DNA of 7,737 nucleotides from Verrucomicrobiota bacterium (GTDB taxonomy: Bacteria; Verrucomicrobiota; Verrucomicrobiia; Chthoniobacterales; UBA10450): the NCBI GenBank assembly GCA_003219395.1, contig QHOR01000025.1:5907-13643 (forward strand). The letters run 5' to 3'. Shown piece by piece: positions 1 to 6,090 of the stretch. A program made the position numbers and the translations under genes. The notes beneath the pieces were generated by a model. It was given only the letters and a program-made list of their open reading frames with translations. It was not told where the DNA came from and searched no databases. How positions within the stretch are numbered: position 1 is the first letter of the stretch; every line of letters starts with the position of its first letter.

Positions 1-1
1 C

Positions 2-634
2 TGCATTGGGTGTCATGCGTGCACAATTGCTTGTCAGGCGGAGAACAACATTCCGGTGGTCGGCAAGCAACAGGTTGCCATGCACCGTGAGATGCACTGG
101 ATTCGCGTGGACACCTATTATTCAGGCGCCGCCGACGATCCCGAATTCACGCACCAGCCCGTGCCATGCATGCATTGCGAGAATGCGCCGTGCGAGCTGG
201 TTTGCCCGGTCGGGGCAACAGTGCACGACGACGAGGGCTTGAACCTGCAGGTGTACAATCGTTGCGTTGGCACGCGATACTGTTCGAACAATTGCCCCTA
301 CAAAGTCCGCCGGTTCAATTTCCTCGAATACAACAATCGGCTGAGTCCAACCGAGAAACTGGTAAAGAATCCGGACGTGACCGTGCGTTCGCGCGGCGTC
401 ATGGAAAAATGCACGTATTGCATCCAGAGGATCAACGCGGCGCGCATCGCCGCTGAGCTCGAACAGCGGACGATCCGCGACGGCGAGATCGTTCCAGCGT
501 GTGCGCAGGTCTGCCCAGTCGAGGCGATCGTTTTTGGGAATATGAATGATCAAGCTCGGGGAGTTGAATACGCGGCCACGGACCAGTTATCTCGCCAAAT
601 TGCGCAATCGGAGTGCGCACAACGGGATCAGTGA
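2..634 (+). CDS. actB: ActB, iron-sulfur subunit of Alternative Complex III (3' part, 5' end outside window)
   Basis: This is the C-terminal iron-sulfur region of the large peripheral subunit of ACIII, which relays electrons from the quinol site towards the haem subunits. The frame is open from base 2, so the gene starts upstream; the usual molybdopterin-oxidoreductase-like half is off the window. The 210 visible residues hold a CX2CX2CX3C set (residues 1, 4, 7, 11), a CX2CX4CX3CP set (56, 59, 64, 68), Cys 88, 94 and 98, and a last group at 137, 140, 167 and 171. That makes 15 ligand cysteines, matching the three [4Fe-4S] plus one [3Fe-4S] known for this family. All lie before the frame break. 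After about residue 183 the sequence stops resembling ActB; the expected C-terminus is in another frame (see 552-641). The family assignment is firm. Whether the short out-of-frame tail is real in the cell is uncertain. Confidence 0.93.
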   Translation, partial: CIGCHACTIACQAENNIPVVGKQQVAMHREMHWIRVDTYYSGAADDPEFTHQPVPCMHCENAPCELVCPVGATVHDDEGLNLQVYNRCVGTRYCSNNCPYKVRRFNFLEYNNRLSPTEKLVKNPDVTVRSRGVMEKCTYCIQRINAARIAAELEQRTIRDGEIVPACAQVCPVEAIVFGNMNDQARGVEYAATDQLSRQIAQSECAQRDQ

Positions 635-641
635 TCGGTGA
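552..641 (+). other. Frameshifted remnant of the canonical ActB C-terminus
   Basis: In the frame that starts at 552, the sequence reads [19 protein letters not shown] and then continues to a TGA at 639-641. This is the [14 protein letters not shown] signature that normally ends ActB proteins. The upstream ActB frame passes through here out of register and ends at 632-634 after about 27 unrelated residues. As I recall the family, a dozen or so residues also normally sit between the FGN-ND motif (here ending near 550) and this signature, and they are missing. So this looks like a small deletion whose length is not a multiple of three. It could be a true mutation that leaves the cluster domain intact, or a sequencing or assembly error. 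Confidence 0.75.
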
Positions 642-696
642 ACTGTGATCAGTATGAACACGCCTGACGGATCACCGATCACGGATCACCGATCAC
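631..696 (+). repeat. GATCAC-type direct and inverted repeats at the actB/actC junction
   Basis: Two perfect tandem copies of the 14-mer GGATCACCGATCAC lie at 669-682 and 683-696. The segment 631-641 (GTGATCGGTGA) is the exact reverse complement of 672-682 and of 686-696. RNA here could form an 11-bp stem with either copy, placing both candidate actC starts (GTG 645, ATG 654) in the loop. The repeat also encodes part of the poorly conserved ActC N-terminus and lies just past the actB frame break. It looks like a small intergenic repeat element rather than a terminator, since no U-run follows. Confidence 0.7.
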
Positions 697-2060
697 CATC
701 TTATTCAACGTTTGGGTATCCAACGAATCTTCTTGGTCCCGGGCAGACGTACGAATCGGTCAATCAAACCATCGCCGAGATTCCGCTAAGTCGGCCGCCG
801 ATGAGTTGGCGGTTCGGCTTCTTCGTCGCCTTTCTCCTGCTGATGATGTTTCTGGTCGCAATAACGTGGCTGTTCGCGAAAGGCGTCGGAGTCTGGGGCG
901 TTAACATCCCAGTCGCCTGGGGGTTCGCCATTGTGAATTTCGTTTGGTGGGTGGGAATCGCACACGCGGGGACATTCATCTCCGCCATTTTGCTTTTGCT
1001 TTTTCAGCATTGGCGCACCGCGATTAACCGTTTCACCGAAGCGATGACGCTATTCGCGGTCGCCTGCGCGGGGTTAATGCCTTTGCTCCACCTGGGGCGA
1101 CCATGGGTATTTTACTGGCTCTTTCCGTATCCGGACACCATGGGAGTCTGGCCACAATTTCGTAGCCCATTGGTTTGGGACGTTTTTGCAGTCGGTACCT
1201 ACTTCACAATCTCGTTGTTATTTTGGTACCTCGGTCTGGTCCCGGACCTGGCTACAGTCCGGGATCGTGCCAAGAAGCTCTGGCAAAAAAAAATCTATGG
1301 ATTTTTTGCGCTGGGATGGCGCAACTCCGCTTCCCATTGGCAACGCCATCAGATCGCTTACCTGCTGTTAGCAGGGCTCGCTACGCCGCTCGTTCTTTCA
1401 GTGCACAGCGTGGTCAGCTTTGATTTCTCGGTCGCCATAGTCCCAGGCTGGCACTCGACCATTTTCCCGCCGTACTTTGTGGCAGGCGCGATCTACTCTG
1501 GGTTCGCGATGTCACTGAACATCATTATTCCGGTCCGGAAGGTTTACCACCTCGAGCACCTGATCACGGAACGTTATCTGAACAACATGGCCAATATCAT
1601 GTTGGCGACGGGGATGATTGTTGCCTACGGCTATTTCATTGAGGCGTTCATGGCCTGGTACAGCGGCGATATCTTCGAACGTTACATGATGATGAACCGG
1701 GCCTTCGGCCCATATGGCTGGGTCTTTTGGACGTTAATGGTTTTCAATGTGCTCGTACCACAAGCACTCTGGTCGGCGCGCATCCGACGGAACACCGTCT
1801 CCCTGTTTATCGTCGCGCTCTTCATCAACATCGGGATGTGGATCGAGCGTTTCGTGATCGTCATCACAAGTCTGAACCGCGACTTCACACCATCGGCCTG
1901 GCACATGTTTTCGCCGACAAAATGGGATTGGATGACCCTGTTCGGCAGTGTCGGTCTGTTTCTCACTCTTCAGTTCTTGTTCATACGACTCGTGCCGATG
2001 ATTTCGATTTCCGAAACGCGCGAACTGATTGCCGAACCTGAAAAAGCAACGATCAAATGA
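654..2060 (+). CDS. actC: ActC, NrfD-like integral membrane subunit of Alternative Complex III
   Basis: This is a 468-residue polytopic protein of the NrfD/PsrC family, one of the two quinol-interacting membrane subunits of ACIII. I see about ten hydrophobic segments, near residues 53-75, 90-117, 130-147, 176-196, 234-253, 271-293, 313-335, 352-372, 382-405 and 425-448. [13 protein letters not shown] motif at 29-40 precedes the first segment, as is typical of ActC. Family-type motifs include LLHLGRPW (144-151) and the W-rich loop that ends in FSPTKWDW. I chose ATG 654; an in-frame GTG at 645 would add three residues, and neither has a clear Shine-Dalgarno. The first 25 or so residues are unlike the family core and are partly encoded by the GATCAC repeat. 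The gene ends in a 4-base ATGA overlap with actD. The identification is confident, the exact start less so. Confidence 0.93.
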   Translation: MNTPDGSPITDHRSPSYSTFGYPTNLLGPGQTYESVNQTIAEIPLSRPPMSWRFGFFVAFLLLMMFLVAITWLFAKGVGVWGVNIPVAWGFAIVNFVWWVGIAHAGTFISAILLLLFQHWRTAINRFTEAMTLFAVACAGLMPLLHLGRPWVFYWLFPYPDTMGVWPQFRSPLVWDVFAVGTYFTISLLFWYLGLVPDLATVRDRAKKLWQKKIYGFFALGWRNSASHWQRHQIAYLLLAGLATPLVLSVHSVVSFDFSVAIVPGWHSTIFPPYFVAGAIYSGFAMSLNIIIPVRKVYHLEHLITERYLNNMANIMLATGMIVAYGYFIEAFMAWYSGDIFERYMMMNRAFGPYGWVFWTLMVFNVLVPQALWSARIRRNTVSLFIVALFINIGMWIERFVIVITSLNRDFTPSAWHMFSPTKWDWMTLFGSVGLFLTLQFLFIRLVPMISISETRELIAEPEKATIK

Positions 2061-2584
2061 GCCAGCCTTACGGATTGCTCGCAGAATTTTCGAACCACGA
2101 AGACTTGCTGCGTGCGGCCAAGGAGGCATACGCGGCCGGATTCCGAAAAATGGACGCGTTCGCACCTTTTCCCGTGGAAGGTCTCCCCGAGGCGCTTGGG
2201 AAGAAAACGCGGCTGCCGCTGCTCGTGCTCATTGGTGGAATCATCGGGGGAGTCGGGGCGTATTACATGGAATGGTACGCGAACGCCGTGAGTTACGTGA
2301 TCAATATCGGCGGCCGTCCGATTCATAGCTGGCCGGCATTCATTCCCATCACGTTCGAGTTAACGGTGCTGGGAGCAGGTCTTACGGCATTCTTTTTTTC
2401 ATTGGGCTTGAGCGGCCTGCCGCGTCCTCACCATCCGCTCTTCAATGTTCCCGAATTCGAACGCGCGTCGCAGGACCGATTTTTTCTATGCATCGAAACA
2501 CGCGACTCGAAGTTTAATTCCGACCAAACGCGAGCCTTTCTGAAAAGCCTCAATCCGTTGTCGGTAGCGGAGGTGCCGGAATGA
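2057..2584 (+). CDS. actD: ActD, DUF3341 membrane subunit of Alternative Complex III
   Basis: This is a 175-residue protein of the DUF3341 family, the small ACIII subunit that packs against the membrane core. It begins [10 protein letters not shown], followed by a soluble N-terminal part in which residues 16-40 ([20 protein letters not shown] and a FAPFPVEGL loop) are typical of the family. Two transmembrane helices lie at about 54-72 and 96-117. The C-terminal part holds [14 protein letters not shown] and DRFFLCIE, which is also typical. The length is normal. Both ends use 4-base ATGA overlaps, with actC upstream and the actE reading frame downstream, so translation is probably coupled. No redox-cofactor motif is present, and the family is considered structural. 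Its last codons contain the strong ribosome binding site for the next gene. Confidence 0.93.
   Translation: MSQPYGLLAEFSNHEDLLRAAKEAYAAGFRKMDAFAPFPVEGLPEALGKKTRLPLLVLIGGIIGGVGAYYMEWYANAVSYVINIGGRPIHSWPAFIPITFELTVLGAGLTAFFFSLGLSGLPRPHHPLFNVPEFERASQDRFFLCIETRDSKFNSDQTRAFLKSLNPLSVAEVPE
2569..2574 (+). promoter_or_regulatory. Shine-Dalgarno for the actE/RAYT fusion start
   Basis: GGAGGT lies six bases before ATG 2581, inside the end of actD. It is the clearest Shine-Dalgarno in the operon and supports 2581 as the original actE start. The RAYT insertion lies downstream of this start and now borrows it, so the fused frame should be translated at actE levels. Confidence 0.75.
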
Positions 2585-3693
2585 ACTCCGGCGAAGTTGG
2601 TAGGGCGCGACCGCCGGGCGCGCCGCAGCGTCCACAACGCAAAAAACTTCCGCACGAGAGGCTGCGATGGCCGCGCCCAGAAGAGGAAATTTTCTTTATC
2701 ACGGTTCGTTGCGAACTACGCGGCAAGAATCAATTCTGCTATCCGAAGATAGCGCGAGGCATTCTTGATTGCGTTGAATTCCGAAACCGAAACAAGGTTT
2801 GGTACGCGCATTTGATGTGCTTAATGCCGGACCATTTACACGCGCTAATCTCATTCCCATACGAGCGTCCAATGAAGCAAATCATTGCTAATTGGAAGCG
2901 ATTTGTGGCTACGAAATTCAAAATCGAGTGGCAACGCGATTTTTTCGATCATCGTCTGCGAAAAGAGGAAAGTTATAGGCAGAAAGCAGATTATATTCGC
3001 GCGAATTCGGTTCGCGCAGGACTGGTTACCCAACTGGAACGCTGGCCCTATTTGTGGACGGCTGATCCCCAGGAAAGCACGAGTAGTGAAGGCCGAGCTC
3101 TGCGTGACGGCGCGCCCGGCGGTCGTGCCCTACCCTTCGTGCTCAGCGCGATCATCATGTTCAGTGTCGCCTCTTGTCGTCCCGACATGATGAATCAACC
3201 CAAAGCCAAACCTCTTTCGGAAAGCGATTTTTTCTCAAACGGAACAAACGCACGGCAACCTCCGGCTCACACGGTTGCCCGCGGCGATGCGCGCGAGAAT
3301 GCAGAGTTTTACACCGGGCAAATGAATGGAAAGTATGTGACGCAGCTGCCTGTGAAATTGACTCGCGACCTGATGGTTCGCGGCCGCGAACGTTTCAACG
3401 CCATTTGCGCTGAATGCCACGACCGCACCGGCAGCGGAAACGGCATGGTGGTCCAACGCGGATTCCCGCAGCCGCCATCCTTTCATGTCGATCGGCTGCG
3501 CAACGCGCCGATCGGCCATTTTTTCGACGTCATGACGAATGGTTACGGCGTGATGTCCTCCTACGCCACCCGTGTCGAACCGGAGGATCGATGGGCCATT
3601 GCTGCATACATACGCGCTCTACAGCTTAGTCATAACGCCGTGTTATCCGACGTCGATCCTGCCAAGCGAGCAACTCTGGATGACAAGAAATGA
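2581..3693 (+). CDS. actE: RAYT transposase-ActE fusion (monohaem cytochrome c subunit of ACIII with inserted transposase domain)
   Basis: This 370-codon frame joins two unrelated proteins. Residues 1-6 come from the probable native actE start. Residues from about 20 to 160 are a REP-associated tyrosine transposase of the IS200-like Y1 family, with a PDHLHAL motif (metal-binding His85 and His87) and an [14 protein letters not shown] motif. Tyr138 is the best nucleophile candidate, with Tyr132 nearby; NS replaces the usual NP. Residues 184-199 are a hydrophobic stretch ending in a VASC lipobox (Cys199), the normal ActE lipoprotein signal. The rest is ActE, with a CAECH haem c site (276-280) and probable axial Met325 in GYGVMSSYA. 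ActE passes electrons from ACIII to the oxidase. Native ActE should be about 190-200 residues, so the fusion is nearly double. Start at SD 2569-2574; ATGA overlaps on both sides. Whether the cell makes the fusion, re-starts inside, or processes it is unknown. Confidence 0.85.
   Translation: MNSGEVGRARPPGAPQRPQRKKLPHERLRWPRPEEEIFFITVRCELRGKNQFCYPKIARGILDCVEFRNRNKVWYAHLMCLMPDHLHALISFPYERPMKQIIANWKRFVATKFKIEWQRDFFDHRLRKEESYRQKADYIRANSVRAGLVTQLERWPYLWTADPQESTSSEGRALRDGAPGGRALPFVLSAIIMFSVASCRPDMMNQPKAKPLSESDFFSNGTNARQPPAHTVARGDARENAEFYTGQMNGKYVTQLPVKLTRDLMVRGRERFNAICAECHDRTGSGNGMVVQRGFPQPPSFHVDRLRNAPIGHFFDVMTNGYGVMSSYATRVEPEDRWAIAAYIRALQLSHNAVLSDVDPAKRATLDDKK
2599..2625 (+). repeat. Left REP-like palindrome with GTAG tag
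   Basis: GTAG at 2600-2603 directly precedes a hairpin with stem GGCGCG (2604-2609), a 9-base loop and stem CGCGCC (2619-2624). A GTAG tetranucleotide 5' of a palindrome is the known recognition layout of REP sequences for RAYT enzymes. The 27 bases are repeated in inverted orientation at 3108-3134. Confidence 0.8.
3100..3177 (+). other. Displaced ActE lipoprotein signal peptide, with possible internal starts
   Basis: The hydrophobic run [15 protein letters not shown] ends at the lipobox cysteine, codon 3175-3177, which would be lipidated in ordinary ActE. In-frame candidates for a separate ActE start are CTG 3100, with GAAGG seven bases upstream (3088-3092), GTG 3139 without a Shine-Dalgarno, and ATG 3157, which is too close to the lipobox. 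Starting at CTG 3100 would give a short arginine-containing n-region (LRDGAPGGR) supplied by the transposon end. CTG starts are rare, so this is only a possibility. In the full fusion the same run would act as an internal signal anchor with the transposase in the cytoplasm. Confidence 0.45.
3108..3134 (-). repeat. Right REP-like palindrome (inverted copy) with GTAG tag
   Basis: This is the reverse complement of the left copy with one mismatch (G to A at copy position 9). The stem GGCGCG (3109-3114) pairs with CGTGCC (3124-3129) with one G-T wobble. The GTAG tag reads on the - strand at 3133-3130. In the fused frame it encodes part of [10 protein letters not shown], just before the ActE signal peptide. 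Confidence 0.8.
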
Positions 3694-4844
3694 ACGCGAT
3701 TCTCGATGGATCCGACAGTCGCGCGAAAAATGTTGCGTTAGGCCTGGGCATTATTGGGATTTCCGGGTGTCTTATTGGCTGGTTCATAGCGCCGCGCGAT
3801 TTCTTCGTCGCTTATCTCTTCGGGCATTTTTTCTTTCTGGGCCTTTCCCTTGGATCGCTAGCGTTGCTAATGATCCATCATCTGACTGCCGGGGATTGGG
3901 GCTATGCTGTGCGGCGCTTTCTCGAGTCCGCAGTCGCCAACTTGCCTCTGCTCGCTCTGCTGTTCGTGCCAATCTTTTTCGGATTGTCGAACCTCTACCC
4001 ATGGCAAAACCGAGGTGTCGTATCGGCAGATGAAACATTGAAAATGTATTTGAACCCGGCGGGATTTGTCTTTCGCACGGCAATGGTCTTTGCCGTTTGG
4101 ATCATCATGGCCGGGCGATTGCTCAAGTGGTCCGCAGAACAGGATTTGACCGTTTCCCTCGAACCGACGCGTAAGATGCGAACGTTGAGCGGACCGGGCC
4201 TGGTGATTTATCCAGTGACAATGACGTTCGCGGCAGTCGACTGGCTGATGTCGATGGAAGCGGATTGGTATTCGACCATGTTTCCGATTCTAATTTGCAT
4301 CGGCCATCTCCTGAGTGCGCTTGCGCTGGTGATTTTGCTGCTTGCCTGGGCTGCGCCGTCATCCGCTCTTGCTCCGCTCGCAACCGAGAAAGCCTTTCAC
4401 GACCTCGGCAACCTACTGCTCGCCTTCACGATGATGTGGGCGTACCTCGCCTTCGGGCAACTGCTTGTGATTTGGTCCGGGAATCTGCCGCACGAAATCT
4501 CGTGGTACCTGCACCGCGTCGCGGATGGCTGGAAGTGGATCGCTATCTTTATCGCGCTGTTTCACTTTTTTGTTCCATTTTTCCTTCTGCTGATGCGGGC
4601 GGCCAAAGAACGTCGCCGCATGCTAGCTCGCATCGCAGCGTGCGTTCTGGCTGCGCACATCGTCGCGGTTTGGTGGACGATTGCGCCCGGCGTTTACACA
4701 AAACAGTTTTATGTCGGATGGCTCGCCCCCGCCGCCTTTCTGGGGATCGGCGGCATCTACGCGTTTGCATTTCTAAAAAATTTAGAGAGGAGGCGGCTGG
4801 TTCCCCAGAACGATCCACGGCTCGCGCTTTCTGTGCCCACATGA
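3690..4844 (+). CDS. actF: ActF, second NrfD-like quinol-interacting membrane subunit of Alternative Complex III
   Basis: This is a 384-residue integral membrane protein with about ten hydrophobic segments, related to ActC but shorter; ActF is the second large membrane subunit of ACIII. Landmarks are a first helix at 15-33, FFFLGLSLGSLALLMIHHLT (47-66), FGLSNLYPW (97-105), and LSGPGLVIYPVTMTFAAVDW (166-185), followed by LMSMEADWYSTMFP, a hallmark of this subunit. GNLPHEISWYLHR (264-276) is another recognisable loop. The C-terminus is a short basic tail after the last helix. It starts in an ATGA overlap with the actE frame and ends in one with the small gene at 4841, so its expression depends on translation through the fused actE frame. 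Length and motifs look normal. Confidence 0.92.
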   Translation: MNAILDGSDSRAKNVALGLGIIGISGCLIGWFIAPRDFFVAYLFGHFFFLGLSLGSLALLMIHHLTAGDWGYAVRRFLESAVANLPLLALLFVPIFFGLSNLYPWQNRGVVSADETLKMYLNPAGFVFRTAMVFAVWIIMAGRLLKWSAEQDLTVSLEPTRKMRTLSGPGLVIYPVTMTFAAVDWLMSMEADWYSTMFPILICIGHLLSALALVILLLAWAAPSSALAPLATEKAFHDLGNLLLAFTMMWAYLAFGQLLVIWSGNLPHEISWYLHRVADGWKWIAIFIALFHFFVPFFLLLMRAAKERRRMLARIAACVLAAHIVAVWWTIAPGVYTKQFYVGWLAPAAFLGIGGIYAFAFLKNLERRRLVPQNDPRLALSVPT

Positions 4845-5278
4845 ACGCCACTACCGGGAAACGCGATCACGAACAAAGGGATGTAGACGTCCTGTCGTTA
4901 CTTACCATCGCGGTTCTGTTGTTCCTTTCCTGCGTGATCATTTCCCTGCTTGTCTGGGCAATGATGCATTACTTCAAATTGCACGAGCCGGTCAGGACGC
5001 CCGGGCAGACGAGTCTTCCGGTCACGAGTGCGGAAGAATTTCCCAAGCCACGATTGGAAATTAAAGGCGCTGCAGATCTGGCGAAGCTTCGCGCAGCCGA
5101 AGAGGCTGATCTTGATTCATACGGCTGGATCGATCGGTACTCCGGAACGGTGCGCATCCCAGTCGACCGGGCCATGCAACTGCTCTTGGAACGCGGTTTG
5201 CCCGAAGTCGGTGCGGGGCAAACACCGCTCAGTCTAATGCAGGCACGGCCGGCGGAGAGCGCTACGCCATCTCAATGA
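4841..5278 (+). CDS. Small single-helix membrane protein of the ACIII-oxidase cluster
   Basis: This is a 145-residue protein with a polar N-terminus, one transmembrane helix at about 18-43 and a predicted periplasmic tail. The tail carries PRLEIKGAADLAKLRAAEEA (70-89), LDSYGWIDR and GTVRIPVDRAMQLLLERGLP (102-121). I recognise this pattern (DL..LRA.E...L.SYGW.D...G..RIP..RAM.LL..RGLP) as a recurring small protein beside SCO and caa3 oxidase genes in ACIII loci, but I know no assigned function. No metal-binding or haem motif is visible. It begins in an ATGA overlap with actF and ends in one with the SCO gene, so it is produced along with oxidase-assembly factors. A role as an accessory or assembly subunit is inferred from position only. 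The same frame stays open further upstream inside actF, but the coupled ATG is the sensible start. Confidence 0.85.
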   Translation: MNATTGKRDHEQRDVDVLSLLTIAVLLFLSCVIISLLVWAMMHYFKLHEPVRTPGQTSLPVTSAEEFPKPRLEIKGAADLAKLRAAEEADLDSYGWIDRYSGTVRIPVDRAMQLLLERGLPEVGAGQTPLSLMQARPAESATPSQ

Positions 5279-6087
5279 GTCAAAAGCCCATGGGAAAACT
5301 GGCGCTCGCACTTGTGTTAATCTGCGCGTTCTCTGCAAAAACGCATGCGTTAACACCGGGCGATCTGAGTCGCGTCACTTTTGAACAACATCCCGGCGTG
5401 CAGATCTCACCCGATCTCAATTTTCGCGATGAAAATTCCACGCCGTTTAGGCTCGGTGATCATTTCGGGAAACAGCCGACCATTCTCGTGTTGGGGTATT
5501 ACCGGTGCCCGATGCTTTGTTCCATGATCAATGATGGACTGATCCATGCACTTCAGGAGCTGCCTCTGAACGTGGGGAGGGACTTTCAAATCATCGAAGT
5601 CAGTATCGATCCCGCAGAAACTGGCAGCGCTGCGGTGCAGAAAAAATCAGAGTACGTGAGGGAGTACGGTCGGCCCGGCGCTGCAAACAACTGGCATTTT
5701 CTTATGGGGGACGAGCGCTCGATCGCGCAGCTGGCAAATCAAGCCGGCTTTCGCTACGTCCACGATTCGCAGACACATGAATACGCGCATCCAAGCGGAG
5801 TCATGGTACTGACGCCCCGGGGAAAAATTTCCCGCTACGTCTTTGGGGTGAGATTGGATGCGAGAGAACTGCGCGACGCGCTTACTGCGGCGAAGGAAGA
5901 GAAATCGTCATCGATCATCTCGCAGGTGTTTCTACTTTGTTACCATTATAATCCGATCACTGGGAGATACGGCGCGCTGATTCTGGCGATCTTGCGCGTT
6001 AGCAGCCTGGGATTTGTTGCAGCGATTGCGTGGTGGCTTTTTTCAATGACGCGCCGATCAGCCAAGGGCCACGCGCCAATCAATTGA
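5275..6087 (+). CDS. SCO1/SenC-family copper chaperone for cytochrome oxidase
   Basis: This is a 270-residue thioredoxin-fold protein that binds copper and helps assemble or reduce the CuA site of CoxB. A signal peptide lies at about residues 8-25. The copper ligands are visible: CPMLC (Cys78, Cys82) in YYRCPMLCSMINDGL, and His172 in YAHPSGVMVLTPRG. The IEVSIDPAE stretch (107-115) is typical of the fold. After the domain comes LLCYHYNPITGRYG (220-233) and a C-terminal transmembrane helix at about 235-257, a longer form seen in SCO proteins of ACIII loci rather than the short N-anchored type. It overlaps the small gene by ATGA and ends three bases before coxB, which fits its job in maturing that subunit. 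Confidence 0.9.
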   Translation: MSQKPMGKLALALVLICAFSAKTHALTPGDLSRVTFEQHPGVQISPDLNFRDENSTPFRLGDHFGKQPTILVLGYYRCPMLCSMINDGLIHALQELPLNVGRDFQIIEVSIDPAETGSAAVQKKSEYVREYGRPGAANNWHFLMGDERSIAQLANQAGFRYVHDSQTHEYAHPSGVMVLTPRGKISRYVFGVRLDARELRDALTAAKEEKSSSIISQVFLLCYHYNPITGRYGALILAILRVSSLGFVAAIAWWLFSMTRRSAKGHAPIN

Positions 6088-6090
6088 ACA

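Larger units (their letters stand above)
2599..3134 (+). mobile_element. RAYT element bounded by inverted REP-like palindromes
   Basis: A 536-base segment starts and ends with a 27-base inverted repeat (26/27 identical) and carries one complete RAYT domain. No stop codon separates it from actE on either side. I see no target-site duplication, as expected for single-strand transposases of the IS200/IS605 type. The core is more AT-rich than its surroundings: positions 2881-3000 are 48/120 GC (40%), against 36/60 in actD at 2101-2160. That fits a recent arrival or a different base-composition history. Removing exactly 536 bases would leave actE out of frame by one; removing 537 (2599-3135) would restore MNSGEVFVLSAII, so the true boundary is uncertain by at least a base. 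Confidence 0.8.

Noticed and set aside
645..653. GTG at 645 as the actC start.
   Set aside because: It adds only three residues and has no better ribosome binding site than ATG 654, so ATG is preferred. It cannot be excluded.
669..696. Tandem repeat units as a possible CRISPR remnant.
   Set aside because: The 14-bp units are directly adjacent with no spacers and are short and palindromic, unlike CRISPR repeats.
1734..2165. Long antisense open frames, such as this one on the - strand and another at 122-553.
   Set aside because: They lie wholly opposite firmly identified act genes, are rich in Arg/His/Pro and show no domain. They are codon-bias shadows.
4265..4840. Upstream extension of the small-protein frame inside actF.
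   Set aside because: It is an out-of-frame reading of conserved actF sequence. ATG 4841 fits the overlap pattern of the operon.
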